DNA of 52,736 nt from Bacteroides sp. (GCA_014801485.1 JAAVEC010000028.1:57747-110482), one strand, 5' to 3'; counted from the stretch's first letter, positions 36,523 through 45,191 are shown. Notes: a model not told the origin generated them from the sequence alone. Translations and numbers: made by a program.

Positions 36523-36545
36523 TAGGCAAAATGAGATTGAATGTG

Positions 36546-36576
36546 CAAAGTTACAAAATCCTTGCTATAAATCAAA
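36546..36576 (-). promoter_or_regulatory. Promoter of asd operon
   Basis: Minus-strand TTTG (36573-36576), 19 bases, TAACTTTG (36546-36553): an exact Bacteroidetes primary promoter. It ends 24 bases before the asd start codon and reaches to within 4 bases of the flavodiiron stop. Confidence 0.75.
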
Positions 36577-36579
36577 GAC

Positions 36580-37776
36580 CTATCGCAATGCAGCGGCCAG
36601 CGCACGCGCGCTTTCGCGGCAGGCCTCCAGCGCGTCGTCATCGGGAGCCTGCAGCGCCTTCACCGGCTCTGCCACCTCCACCAGGTCGCAGCCGGCCAGC
36701 AGCTCCTTCATGGCAGGCACCGCCTTGTGGGCCCAGGTGTGGCTGCCGGCCAGAATCACCTTGCGGCCGGCCAGGCAGCGCACGCTCAGGGCCTCCAGTG
36801 CATGAGCCACGGGCGGAAAAAGCCCGTCGCTATACGTGGGCGCCGCCACGGCCAGCCCCTTGTGGCGGAAAGCCGCCGCAAGAATCACGTCGAGCGTGGT
36901 GTGCGACGCATTCAGCACCTCGATATTGCGCACGCCCTGCCGCGCCAGCTCTCCGGCTATAGCCTCGGCCATGCGCTCCGTGTGGCCATACATCGAGCCA
37001 TACACCACTGCCACGCCATCATCCAGCGCCTCGTAGCGGCTCAGGCGGTCGTAGAGGCCGGTCACCTCGGCCGCACGCTCCGTCCACACCGGACCGTGCG
37101 TGGGACACAGCATCTTGATATCTACGTCCTTGAGCCGCTCCAGCGCCCGCTGCACAAAGCGGCCGTAGCGCCCCACGATGCAGGCATAGTAGCGCACCAT
37201 CTCCGGGAAATACCGGTCGCAGTCCATCTCGCGGTCCACCACCGCTCCGTTCAGCGCCCCGAAGCATCCGAAGGCATCGCCGCTGAACAGCACGCCCTGC
37301 TCCTCCACGAGCGTCATCATCGTCTCGGGCCAGTGCACCATGGGCGTGAGTGCGAAGCGCAGCGTGGCACCTCCCAGCGGCAGCGTGTCGCCGTCGCGCA
37401 CGGCCAGGGTGCGACCCTCCGCGCCATAGAAGCCTTTCACCATCCTCAGCGTCTGCGCATTGCCGGCGATAATCAGCTCCGGCCACTCCCGGCGCAGCAC
37501 TTCGATAGCACCGGAGTGGTCGGGCTCCATGTGGTTGATCACCAGATAATCAGGCTTTCTCCCGGGACCCAGCACCCGTTTGATTGCCTCAATCTGCTGC
37601 GCGGCATGCGTCAGCTCCACGCCATCGATGATAGCCGTGGCCTCCGAGCCCGTCACCAGATAGGAGTTGTAGCTCACGCCGGCCGGCAGCGGCCAGAGGG
37701 CCTCAAACAGCTGTGTAGTGCGGTCGTTCACACCTATATAATGCACGTTATCAGTGATTTCCATATTCATATCCAT
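36580..37776 (-). CDS. Flavodiiron protein (FprA family A-type flavoprotein)
   Basis: A 398-residue protein that reduces O2 to water or NO to N2O and protects anaerobes. The metallo-beta-lactamase part has the diiron ligands in HMEPDH (H82, E84, D86, H87), MVHWP (H148) and SGDAFG (D167). The flavodoxin part begins near residue 250 with VVYGSMYGHTERMA, the FMN phosphate loop. No rubredoxin domain follows. Several ATGs lie at the N-terminus (MDMNMEI), so the start is uncertain by up to four residues. A -7 box lies about 26 bases upstream. Confidence 0.95.
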   Translation of the reverse strand: MDMNMEITDNVHYIGVNDRTTQLFEALWPLPAGVSYNSYLVTGSEATAIIDGVELTHAAQQIEAIKRVLGPGRKPDYLVINHMEPDHSGAIEVLRREWPELIIAGNAQTLRMVKGFYGAEGRTLAVRDGDTLPLGGATLRFALTPMVHWPETMMTLVEEQGVLFSGDAFGCFGALNGAVVDREMDCDRYFPEMVRYYACIVGRYGRFVQRALERLKDVDIKMLCPTHGPVWTERAAEVTGLYDRLSRYEALDDGVAVVYGSMYGHTERMAEAIAGELARQGVRNIEVLNASHTTLDVILAAAFRHKGLAVAAPTYSDGLFPPVAHALEALSVRCLAGRKVILAGSHTWAHKAVPAMKELLAGCDLVEVAEPVKALQAPDDDALEACRESARALAAALR

Positions 37777-37801
37777 TGAAAAATATCCTTGAATCCGACT
37801 G

Positions 37802-37809
37802 CAAAATTA
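37802..37809 (-). promoter_or_regulatory. -7 box for the flavodiiron gene
   Basis: Minus-strand TAATTTTG matches TAnnTTTG, 26 bases before the start codon. No clear -33 TTTG found. Confidence 0.5.
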
Positions 37810-37907
37810 CATAAAAGATTCCTCTTCGAGAAACAATTGCCATTTTAATGCTCCTACGCAGTGGCGCGAGACAGCGAAAAACTGCCGGCGTTTAGCAAAA
37901 AAATGAT

Positions 37908-37915
37908 TATCTTTG
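37908..37915 (+). promoter_or_regulatory. -7 box directly ahead of the M23 gene
   Basis: TATCTTTG on the plus strand ends only five bases before the ATG at 37920. With a start site about six bases past the box (as for the SRP RNA here) the mRNA would be leaderless or nearly so. Confidence 0.5.
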
Positions 37916-37919
37916 CCGT

Positions 37920-38783
37920 ATGAACCTGAAAAAGTATTTTCCTCGAATAATACGCACGAGCGGGGCGCTGGCGCCACCGGATGCTCAGGCGCAGGCAAAG
38001 CGCCGCCTGGATTATGTGAATGAGGCGGCTTTCTCGCGGGTGTGGAGCGTGCGTTTTTCGCGGCGGCAGGCTTTGCTGCTGCTGGCGCTGGCTGTGGCCG
38101 CCACGGCGGCTCTCATATATGTGGTGATGGCGTTCACGCCCTTGCGCGCGTTGCTGCCCGGCACCTTGCCCGGCGATATGCGCGCCCGATATATCGAGAC
38201 CACGCTGCGGCTTGATTCGCTCTCGCGGCAGATACAGCTCGATGCGCGGTATCTGGCCGATATGAGGGCTATACTGGATGGTACCACCGACCCTGATTCG
38301 GCCCGGGCGTCGCACGCGTTGCTTCCGGCCACCACAGATACGCTGCTTCCGGCCTCCGAGGCCGAGAGGGCTTTCGTGAATAAATTCGAGAGCAACCGGC
38401 GCTATCAGCTTTCGGTGCTCTCGCCCATCGCGGCCGATGGCATGGCGTTTTATAGCCCGGCACCGGGCGCAGATGCGCAGCCCGCGGCCGACGGCACGTC
38501 GGTGGAGCTACGCTGCGGGCGCAATCAGGGTGTCGATGCTATCTACCGCGGCACAGTGGTGTCCGCGCAGGCAGATGCGGGCGGCCTCTACACGGTGGTG
38601 ATTCAGCATCCCAATGAATTCGTGAGCATTTACGGCGGCCTGGCCGATATCTTCACTTCGCGCGGTGCCACTCCGGCCACCGGAGCGCGCATAGGCGTGG
38701 CGCCCGAAACGGGCGGAGCGGTCACATTTGAGCTGTGGCACAACGGTGTGCCGCTCGACCCTGCCACCTACGTAGCTTTCTGA
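37920..38783 (+). CDS. Degenerate M23 (LytM-like) cell-wall protein, probably inactive
   Basis: A 287-residue protein with one membrane helix (about 51-71) and a periplasmic part: a coiled coil (ETTLRLDSLSRQIQLDARYLADM) and a C-terminal LytM-like barrel. Where active enzymes have HxxxD, YxHL and HxHFE, this protein has none of the zinc histidines (QGVDAIYRG, IYGGLAD, AVTFELWHNG). It therefore likely regulates or scaffolds other hydrolases, as inactive EnvC/NlpD-type proteins do. It is coupled to the VanZ-like gene by TGATG. Confidence 0.82.
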   Translation: MNLKKYFPRIIRTSGALAPPDAQAQAKRRLDYVNEAAFSRVWSVRFSRRQALLLLALAVAATAALIYVVMAFTPLRALLPGTLPGDMRARYIETTLRLDSLSRQIQLDARYLADMRAILDGTTDPDSARASHALLPATTDTLLPASEAERAFVNKFESNRRYQLSVLSPIAADGMAFYSPAPGADAQPAADGTSVELRCGRNQGVDAIYRGTVVSAQADAGGLYTVVIQHPNEFVSIYGGLADIFTSRGATPATGARIGVAPETGGAVTFELWHNGVPLDPATYVAF

Positions 38784-39163
38784 TGAAACCGTATTTCACC
38801 CTGGCGTGCATCGCCGCAATCCTGTATCTGGTGCTCATGCCGTCGACGCCCCAGGTGCCCGAGCTCATGCTCTTTGAGGGTGCCGATAAGGTGGTGCATG
38901 CCTGCATGATGGGCGGCCTTGTGGTGTGTGTGGCATTCGACCGCTGGCGCGCAAGGCTGCTCCCTGCGGTGCGTCCCGTGCTGGTGGCTGCGCTGTGGAT
39001 CATGGCTTTCGGTGTATTCACCGAAGAGCTGCAGCAGGCTATGCCGGTGCCCCGCACGGCCGATGTTCTGGATGTGGTGGCCGACTGGGCCGGCACGCTG
39101 GCGGCGTCGGGCCTGGTGCTGCTCAGTGCTCGTGCTCTTGGGCGGCGCAGCGGATGCGGATAA
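38783..39163 (+). CDS. VanZ-like family membrane protein
   Basis: A 126-residue protein with four membrane helices. VanZ marks are ADKVVHACMMGGL (residues about 34-46) and TEELQQAMPVPRTADVLDVVADWAGTL in the second half. VanZ homologues confer slight teicoplanin resistance in enterococci; most are of unknown function. Its 3' end overlaps the convergent CNNM gene by 41 bases. Confidence 0.85.
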   Translation: MKPYFTLACIAAILYLVLMPSTPQVPELMLFEGADKVVHACMMGGLVVCVAFDRWRARLLPAVRPVLVAALWIMAFGVFTEELQQAMPVPRTADVLDVVADWAGTLAASGLVLLSARALGRRSGCG

Positions 39164-40400
39164 GCTCCAGGCGCGTGGCGCTCTTCTTCATCACTTCAAA
39201 CGTGAGCGGTCCCAGGGGTATCGTGGTGCCTTGCTTGGGGATAGTGCCGGTGCTGTGGATAAGGTAGCCGGCAATGGTCTGATAGTCGTCGTCCTCGGGG
39301 ATATCGAGATTGAGATTTTCGTTGAGCCAGGTGATTTCGCAGCGGCCCGATACCTCGTATAGGCCCGGCTCGATGGTGCGTGCCGTGAATCCGTTTTTGT
39401 CGTGCTCGTCCTGGATGTCGCCGAAGATTTCTTCCACGAGGTCTTCCAGGGTGAGAAATCCGCTGGTGCCTCCGAATTCGTCGACCACCACGGCCACGGA
39501 GCGCTTCTGCTGCAGCAGGCGCCGCATCATCACGTTGGCCAGTAGATTTTCGGGGGCGTAGAGCACGGGCTTTATGCATTCCTGCCAGTGCTCCCGGGGC
39601 ACGAAGAGCTCGCTCACGTGGATGTAGCCGGCGATATCGTCGATGTCGTCGCGGTACACGATGATTTTGCTGCGGCCGGTGCTTGTGAAGAGCTCCGAGA
39701 GATGCTCCACCGTGGTGTCGAAGGGCACGGCCACGATTTCGTTGCGCGGTATCATGCAGTCGCGCACGTGGGTGGTGCTGAAATCGAGGGCGTTCTGAAA
39801 CAGTTTCACTTCATTTTCCACCGTGGCCTGCTTCTCTTCCATGCTGTCGATGGCTTCTTCGAGGTAGTCGTTGAGGTCGCCCACGCTGATGAGGCTGAGG
39901 GTGGAGCTGTGGGTGCGGGCGCCGGTGAGGCGCATGAGCAGCCGCGAGAGCCACGTGGCCAGAAGCGACACGGGATAGAGCACCACGTAGAACACGGCTA
40001 TGGGCACGCTCAGGATGCGCAGGGAACTGTTGGGATTGATGCCGAAGACTGTCTTGGGGATGAACTCGCCCGTGAGCAGTATCACGGCCGTGGAGATGAG
40101 CGTCTGTGCCAGAAGCACCAGAAACTCCGAGTGCAGCCAGCCCTGCAGCCAGGGTTCGAGCATCTTGGCCGCTCCCATGCCGTAGATCACGAGCACCACG
40201 TTGTTGCCCACGAGGATGGTGGAGATGAAAAACTCGCTATTGGCGTAGAAGCGCTTGACGAGGCCCGATATGAAGCCTCCGCGGCGCACGTCCACGGCGG
40301 TGCGCACGCGGTCGGCGGTGACGAATGCCATTTCCGTGCCCGAGAAGAATCCCGAGAGCAGCAGCGAGATTATGGTGATGATGATCCAGGTGGGTTCCAT
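39123..40400 (-). CDS. CNNM/CorC (hemolysin C-type) membrane protein
   Basis: A 425-residue protein: a CNNM transmembrane domain (residues 1-190, LLSGFFSGTEMAFVTADRVR, ILVGNNVVLVIYG), a CBS pair (about 205-335, RDCMIPRNEIVAVPFDTTVEHL and VVVDEFGGTSGFLTLEDLVEEIFGDI) and a CorC_HlyC domain to the end. Such proteins move Mg2+ or other divalent ions. The last gene of the coaX-lptC unit. A gliding-like or PpiD gene often found next in related genomes is absent. Confidence 0.93.
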   Translation of the reverse strand: MEPTWIIITIISLLLSGFFSGTEMAFVTADRVRTAVDVRRGGFISGLVKRFYANSEFFISTILVGNNVVLVIYGMGAAKMLEPWLQGWLHSEFLVLLAQTLISTAVILLTGEFIPKTVFGINPNSSLRILSVPIAVFYVVLYPVSLLATWLSRLLMRLTGARTHSSTLSLISVGDLNDYLEEAIDSMEEKQATVENEVKLFQNALDFSTTHVRDCMIPRNEIVAVPFDTTVEHLSELFTSTGRSKIIVYRDDIDDIAGYIHVSELFVPREHWQECIKPVLYAPENLLANVMMRRLLQQKRSVAVVVDEFGGTSGFLTLEDLVEEIFGDIQDEHDKNGFTARTIEPGLYEVSGRCEITWLNENLNLDIPEDDDYQTIAGYLIHSTGTIPKQGTTIPLGPLTFEVMKKSATRLELIRIRCAAQEHEH

Positions 40401-40430
40401 GCTGTGTGTGGTGGTGGGGAGGGATGGGGT

Positions 40431-41159
40431 CTATCTTGTTGTAGTGGCTGTGGTTGTGCTTGTTGTGGTGGTGGCGTCGCCGGCGGGCAATTCCGGGCGT
40501 GCCGTGCGCTGCGATGCCCTGGCGGGAGCGTGGCGGCGGCCGGTGGCGGGGAGTGCCGCGGCGGCAGAGTCGGTGGCGGCGGAGTCGGCCGTGGCCGATG
40601 CGTTGTCGTTCCGGGCTTCGCGGTCCACGGGGATGATACCCGTGGGGCGGTTCACGGTGTAGGCCGTCATGTTTTCGTTGCTGGTGAAGCCGTAGCCTTC
40701 GATGATACGGTCGGTGCGCACGATGTGGATAAACGAGTCGGAGTAGACCTGCCTCTTCTGCTGGTCCCAGAATAGCTGCGACGTGAGGAAGCTGTCGCCG
40801 TCCACGTTCACCATCACCACGTGGCCGTCGAGTCGCCAGAGACGCCGGCGGCTGAAGTAGGTGGCGCTGTCGCTGCGGATGTTGGCCTGCGGCTGCATCG
40901 CCAGGTCGTATTGCTCAAGGTCGAGCCCCTGGGGAAAGCGCCAGAAGGGGTCTTTTGTCTCCTCAAACATCTGCCACAGCGGCGTCACGATGTGGTAGCG
41001 CACGTATCCGCTGTCGCTGATGAAGGTGCTCACGTCGGCAGTGCTCATCGTGGGCGACTCAAGGCCGTCGCCCACGTTGGGCACGTAGCTTTGGCGCTCT
41101 TCGCCGCAACTGCAGCAGGCGGCGGCGCCCAGGGCTGTGTAGAGCAGGAGGCGGCGCAC
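40431..41159 (-). CDS. lptC: LptC-like LPS export protein with Thr/Ala-rich tail
   Basis: A 242-residue lipoprotein or bitopic protein: signal region MRRLLLYTALGAAACCSCGEE with possible lipobox AAAC. Residues 25-180 form the OstA-like repeat of LptC (ISDSGYVRYHIVTPLW, YFSRRRLWRLDGHVVMVN, GYGFTSNENMTAYTV). It links LptBFG to LptA in LPS transport. The last 55 residues are low-complexity (Ala, Ser, Thr, Pro), ending in a Thr-rich run encoded by a GT-rich repeat at 40432-40480. The family usually stops before this tail. Confidence 0.85.
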   Translation of the reverse strand: MRRLLLYTALGAAACCSCGEERQSYVPNVGDGLESPTMSTADVSTFISDSGYVRYHIVTPLWQMFEETKDPFWRFPQGLDLEQYDLAMQPQANIRSDSATYFSRRRLWRLDGHVVMVNVDGDSFLTSQLFWDQQKRQVYSDSFIHIVRTDRIIEGYGFTSNENMTAYTVNRPTGIIPVDREARNDNASATADSAATDSAAAALPATGRRHAPARASQRTARPELPAGDATTTTSTTTATTTR

Positions 41160-41169
41160 GGTGCGGCTC

Positions 41170-42405
41170 TTAGTAGATCTTGTTGGGGCGGAACCACATT
41201 TCGTTGAAGTTCACGCCTATGGTGATGTTGAGATAGTCTTCCTTGATGAGGGTGGCCGGGTGGCCCTGGCGGTGACGCCATTCGAGGCCCAGGCTCACGA
41301 CGGTCTTGAAGCCGGGCACGGGGAGCCCCACGCCGGCCGCCACACCGTAGTCGCGCACGGAGTTGTTGCCCACGCGCAGGTAGTCGCGCTCCACGAATGC
41401 GCCGGCGCGGTAGGCCGTGCGGCGCAGGTAGCCGCCGCGCGCGTTGGGCACCAGCTGCAGGCCGGCGGCCAGCTTGTAGCGGTCGTTGAGGGTGCCTTTC
41501 ACGCCGTTGTACTTGGCTTTGCTCCAGGGCTGATAGGTGGCGTCGAGCTCCACGAGCAGGCGTCCGCGCCAGTTGTAGGCCACGCCGGCTCCCAGGCTCC
41601 AGGGCGTGGAGTAGCGGCCGTTGATGTCTTCCTCGCTGCCGCCGGTCTCGGAATCGGCCGAGGTGTCGTAGCTGTAGAATCCGGTGGTGCCGTGCAGGTT
41701 CTTGCCGGGGGTGAACACGGCGCCGATACTGATCATGTCGGTGCGGCCCACGGCGAAGGCGTATTGCACGCCGGCGTTCAGGTTCCAGTCGCTCACGTGC
41801 AGCGTGCGCTCAAACAACGACGAGCTGCCGCCCGAGGTGATGGCATAGGTGTCGTTGTAGGTGTTGCCGAAGAGGTAGCCCACGTTCACGCCCAGGCTGA
41901 ATCCCTTGAAAGGCGAGTAGCCCAGGCCGGCATAGAGCTGATTGATGCTGCCGCTGCCGGAGTGCGACGACGCGCCGTTGTCGATACTGCTGCCGAAGCT
42001 GTAGCCCACGCTGCTGTAGGGCAGCAGGCCTATGCTGGCGCCGAGGCCGCGGTAGATGGGAAACTGCATGGTGATGTAGTCCAGTCCGCCGCCGAAGTCG
42101 CTGCTGTGGTTGCGGGTGCCGTCGGCCGCCGTCTCCTCGCTCCATAGGTTGGTCATGGCCATACCCATGTCGAAGAGGAATGTCATGGAGTCGATGCGTG
42201 CGTAGCTCGCGGGGTTCATCACGTTGATCTGGCGGCCCGAGTTCATGGCATAGCCTGTGCCTCCCATCTGCCGCTGGGCTGCGGTGGCGTTGTCTCTGAG
42301 GATGCCGTAGCCGTGGAGTGAGTAGGGTGTCATGGTGCCGTTCTGGGCGGCGGCGCCTATGGCGGTGGCCAGAGAGAGCGCGCAGATGAGTGTACGTATT
42401 TTCAT
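41170..42405 (-). CDS. Outer membrane beta-barrel protein
   Basis: A 411-residue protein with signal peptide MKIRTLICALSLATAIGAAAQ. The rest is rich in alternating aromatic/small residues of barrel strands (DYITMQFPIYRGLGASIGLLPYSSVGYSFGS, TPWSLGAGVAYNWRGRLLVELDATY in part) with Asn/Gly-rich turns. The start GYAMNSGRQINVMNPASYARIDSM resembles the FadL-like family found between coaX and lptC in Bacteroidetes. Its substrate is unknown. It overlaps coaX by four bases. Confidence 0.85.
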   Translation of the reverse strand: MKIRTLICALSLATAIGAAAQNGTMTPYSLHGYGILRDNATAAQRQMGGTGYAMNSGRQINVMNPASYARIDSMTFLFDMGMAMTNLWSEETAADGTRNHSSDFGGGLDYITMQFPIYRGLGASIGLLPYSSVGYSFGSSIDNGASSHSGSGSINQLYAGLGYSPFKGFSLGVNVGYLFGNTYNDTYAITSGGSSSLFERTLHVSDWNLNAGVQYAFAVGRTDMISIGAVFTPGKNLHGTTGFYSYDTSADSETGGSEEDINGRYSTPWSLGAGVAYNWRGRLLVELDATYQPWSKAKYNGVKGTLNDRYKLAAGLQLVPNARGGYLRRTAYRAGAFVERDYLRVGNNSVRDYGVAAGVGLPVPGFKTVVSLGLEWRHRQGHPATLIKEDYLNITIGVNFNEMWFRPNKIY

Positions 42406-43148
42406 GAGTAGATATTGTGCTCTAATATACTAATGAGGCCGCGGCCCACGAGGTCGTGGTCCACCGTGGCCGGAAAGTCCAGCAGCCCGGCTATATCGTC
42501 GGCGCGGCCCCCCGTGAGTATCACGGTGGTGTCGCCCGGCAGCAGGCTGCGGTAGTAGCTGATCTCGCCGGCTATTCCGCGCAGGGCGCCGCAGCGCATG
42601 GCCGAGACCGTGTCGGTGCCCCATAGAGGCAGTGCGGCGCCGCGATCTTCGCCGCCATCGACCGTCACCTCGGGCAGCGCCGCCGTGAAGTCGTGGAGCG
42701 CACGCAGGCGCAGGCCCGCGCCGGGAGCGATGTTGCCGCCGTGAAAGGCAGCGTCGGGACCGGCCAGGTCGTAGGTCACGGCCGTGCCCACATCCACCAC
42801 CAGGCAGCGGCACCCTGGATAGCGGGCCACAGCACCGGCGGCGGCCGCGATGCGGTCCAGCCCCAGCGTGGCCGGCGTGGCATAGTGCAGCTCTATGGGC
42901 AGAGGCGTGGAGCGGTTGAGCTCCACAGCGCCCGGGCATGCCGCGAGCAAGGCCTGCCACAGCGCCTCGTTGCGGCCGCTCACGCTGCTGTAGATGGCGC
43001 CGTCGAGCCGGCCGCATCCGGCCAGCACATCGGCCAGCGCGCCCGTGGAGGCATTGCGCGCCACGTGGCAGCACTGCGGCTCGTGGTCGAGCCACAGCGT
43101 GAGCTTTGTGGCGGTGTTGCCCTGGTCTATGCTTGCAAATAGCGCCAT
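42402..43148 (-). CDS. coaX: Type III pantothenate kinase
   Basis: Phosphorylates pantothenate, the first step of coenzyme A synthesis. 248 residues of the acetate-kinase/Hsp70-type fold: SIDQGNTATKLTLW (phosphate 1), CLVVDVGTAVTYDLAG (phosphate 2) and GGNIAPGAGLRLRAL. Starts 19 bases after serS and overlaps the outer membrane protein gene. Confidence 0.95.
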   Translation of the reverse strand: MALFASIDQGNTATKLTLWLDHEPQCCHVARNASTGALADVLAGCGRLDGAIYSSVSGRNEALWQALLAACPGAVELNRSTPLPIELHYATPATLGLDRIAAAAGAVARYPGCRCLVVDVGTAVTYDLAGPDAAFHGGNIAPGAGLRLRALHDFTAALPEVTVDGGEDRGAALPLWGTDTVSAMRCGALRGIAGEISYYRSLLPGDTTVILTGGRADDIAGLLDFPATVDHDLVGRGLISILEHNIYS

Positions 43149-43167
43149 CGCGATGCCGTAGGCCGTA

Positions 43168-44439
43168 TCAGTCTATGATGTCGAAGCCGGTGTACTTGCG
43201 CAGGCACTCCGGCACCACGATGCCCTCGGGCGTCTGATTGTTCTCCAGCAGCGCGGCCATGATGCGCGGCAGAGCCAGCGCCGAGCCGTTGAGCGTGTGG
43301 GCCAGGCGTGTCTTCTTGTCGGCGCCGCGGTAGCGACACTTCAGGCGGTTGCTCTGATAGGTCTCGAAATTCGACACGCTCGACACCTCAAGCCAGCGGC
43401 CCTGAGCCGCGGAATATACCTCGAAGTCGAAGGTGATGGCGCTCGTGAAGCTCATGTCGCCGCCGCAGAGGCGCAGGATGTGCCAGGGCAGGCCCAGCTT
43501 TTCGAGCAGTCCCTGCACGTGGTCCTTCATCTCCTCAAGGGCGGCATAGCTGTCCTCCGGGCGCTCGATGCGCACGATTTCCACCTTGTCGAACTGATGC
43601 AGGCGGTTGAGGCCGCGCACGTCCTTGCCATAGCTGCCGGCCTCGCGGCGGAAGCAAGCCGAGTAGGCGCAGTTCTTGATGGGCAGACGGTCGTCGGGGA
43701 TGATCACGTCGCGGTAGAGATTCGTCACCGGCACCTCGGCCGTGGGGATGAGATAGAGATTATCGGCCGTGACCACATACATCTGCGCCTCCTTGTCGGG
43801 CAGCTGGCCCGTGCCTATGCCGCTCGCCTCGTTCACCACGTAGGGCGGCTGTACCTCCAGATATCCGGCCTTGCCGGCCTCGTCCAGGAAGAACTGGATG
43901 AGAGCGCGCTGCAGCTTGGCACCCTTGCCCAGATACACCGGAAAGCCCGCACCCGTGATTTTCACGCCCAGGTCGAAGTCGATAAGGTTGTATTTGCGCG
44001 CCAGATCCCAGTGGGGCAGAGCGTCGGCAGGCAGTTCGGGCATCTTGCCGCCCTCCTTGTCCACCACGTTGTCGGCAGCCGTGCGGCCCTCCGGCACCAT
44101 GTCGCAAGGCACGTTGGGCACCGAGAGCAGAATCTCGCGGATAGCAGCCTCAGTCTCGGCCAGCTTGTCGGCCAGCTCCTTCTGGCTCTGCTTCAGCAGC
44201 GCCACGCGGGCCTTGAGCTCCTCGGCCTCCTCGCGCTTGCCGGCCTTCATCAGGCCGCCGATCTGCGCCGCCAGGCCATTCAGCTCGGCAGCCTCGCTAT
44301 CGTTGCGGTGCTGAAGCGCACGGCGGTCGTCGTCCAGCGCAATCACGCGGGCAATAGCATCCTTGCCGTCAAAGCCCTTGATGGCAAGCCGGCGGATAAT
44401 ATCTTCGGGATTCGATTTAATTTGCTGAATAGTAAGCAT
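43168..44439 (-). CDS. serS: Seryl-tRNA synthetase
   Basis: A class II synthetase of 423 residues. N-terminal coiled-coil arm (residues about 30-105) that grips the tRNA-Ser long arm; motif 2 SACFRREAGSYGKDVRGLNRLHQFDKVE; motif 3 near the end (LNGSALALPRIMAALLENNQ). Follows the YqeY-like gene by 21 bases in the same direction. Confidence 0.98.
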   Translation of the reverse strand: MLTIQQIKSNPEDIIRRLAIKGFDGKDAIARVIALDDDRRALQHRNDSEAAELNGLAAQIGGLMKAGKREEAEELKARVALLKQSQKELADKLAETEAAIREILLSVPNVPCDMVPEGRTAADNVVDKEGGKMPELPADALPHWDLARKYNLIDFDLGVKITGAGFPVYLGKGAKLQRALIQFFLDEAGKAGYLEVQPPYVVNEASGIGTGQLPDKEAQMYVVTADNLYLIPTAEVPVTNLYRDVIIPDDRLPIKNCAYSACFRREAGSYGKDVRGLNRLHQFDKVEIVRIERPEDSYAALEEMKDHVQGLLEKLGLPWHILRLCGGDMSFTSAITFDFEVYSAAQGRWLEVSSVSNFETYQSNRLKCRYRGADKKTRLAHTLNGSALALPRIMAALLENNQTPEGIVVPECLRKYTGFDIID

Positions 44440-44460
44440 AATGCTGTGTATATGTGTATA

Positions 44461-44916
44461 TTACATGTTTGCAAGAATCTCCTTCACGGCAGCGCTCACC
44501 GCACGGCCATCAGCCACGCCGGCCAGCGCCTTCGTGGCCACGCCCATCACGCGGCCCATATCGGCCGGGCCCTTCGCCCCCGTCTCGGCCACGATAGCCA
44601 CCAGGCGCTCGCGCAGCTCCTCGGGGCTCAGCGCCTTGGGCAGATACTGCTCGATCACGGCCAGCTCCGCCAGCTCGCCTTCAGCGAGGTCAGGGCGATT
44701 CTGCTCAGTGTAGATGCGCGCGCTCTCGCGACGCTGCTTGGCCATCTTCACCAGAATCTTCATCGCGGCATCATCAGGCAGCTCGCCGGCAGCGCCGGGC
44801 GCACTCTTAGCCTCCAGAAACTCCTTCTTAATGCCCCGGAGAGCCTCCAGGCGCACCTTATCGCGGGCCAGCATGGCCGCCTTTATATCAGAACTGATAG
44901 TATCAAACAAATCCAT
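44461..44916 (-). CDS. GatB/YqeY domain protein
   Basis: A 151-residue stand-alone YqeY protein, related to the tail domain of GatB that binds tRNA: ARDKVRLEALRGIKKEF at the N-terminus, YLPKALSPEELRERLVAIV and the ending GRVMGVATKALAGVADGRAVSAAVKEIL. A tRNA-linked role is likely. First gene of the serS unit; a TACTTTTG -7 box lies about 20 bases upstream (44936-44943). Confidence 0.93.
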   Translation of the reverse strand: MDLFDTISSDIKAAMLARDKVRLEALRGIKKEFLEAKSAPGAAGELPDDAAMKILVKMAKQRRESARIYTEQNRPDLAEGELAELAVIEQYLPKALSPEELRERLVAIVAETGAKGPADMGRVMGVATKALAGVADGRAVSAAVKEILANM

Positions 44917-44935
44917 AGTATATAGTTAGAACCCA

Positions 44936-44943
44936 CAAAAGTA
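44936..44943 (-). promoter_or_regulatory. -7 box for yqeY-serS-coaX unit
   Basis: Minus-strand TACTTTTG matches TAnnTTTG, 20 bases before the start codon. No matching TTTG at -33. Confidence 0.45.
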
Positions 44944-45048
44944 CATCTTTTTTCCTTATCCACAGCCCCGCCCCCTCTAAAAAATATTAACGCGGCCCCA
45001 AAAACAGCATTTTTTTACAAAAACATTTCCACTATGCAAAAAAAACAC

Positions 45049-45056
45049 TATCTTTG
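45049..45056 (+). promoter_or_regulatory. -7 box for the tRNA-Pro gene
   Basis: TATCTTTG on the plus strand, 19 bases before the mature tRNA 5' end. Matches TAnnTTTG; the -33 box is weak (TTTC). Confidence 0.6.
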
Positions 45057-45075
45057 CAACCGCAAATTTGCCAAT

Positions 45076-45148
45076 CGGGGTGTAGCACAGTTGGCAGCGC
45101 GCCACGTTCGGGACGTGGAGGTCGGAAGTTCGAGTCTTCTCACCCCGA
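45076..45148 (+). tRNA. tRNA-Pro (anticodon CGG)
   Basis: Acceptor stem CGGGGTG / CACCCCG (45076-45082, 45141-45147) with discriminator A. Anticodon stem CCACG / CGTGG (45102-45106, 45114-45118) encloses a 7-nt loop TTCGGGA, anticodon CGG at 45109-45111. T-arm with TTCGAGT. The 3' CCA is not encoded. A hairpin terminator follows at once. Confidence 0.93.
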
Positions 45149-45155
45149 CATACTC

Positions 45156-45191
45156 AAAACGGGAACCAGCCACCAGGCCGATTCCCGTTTT
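45156..45191. terminator. Terminator between tRNA-Pro and the polysaccharide locus
   Basis: A 10-bp perfect stem AAAACGGGAA / TTCCCGTTTT with T-runs on the plus strand and matching A-run, so it can act in both directions: for the tRNA and for the convergent sugar dehydrogenase gene. Confidence 0.8.

Noticed and set aside
33271-36525. A very long plus-strand reading frame (over 1000 codons)
   Set aside because: It is antisense to the antiporter and asd genes, rich in His/Ala/Gly/Gln as expected from reverse-read GC-rich codons, and has no domain.
43297-44925. Plus-strand frame of 542 codons
   Set aside because: Antisense of serS and yqeY; no family features.
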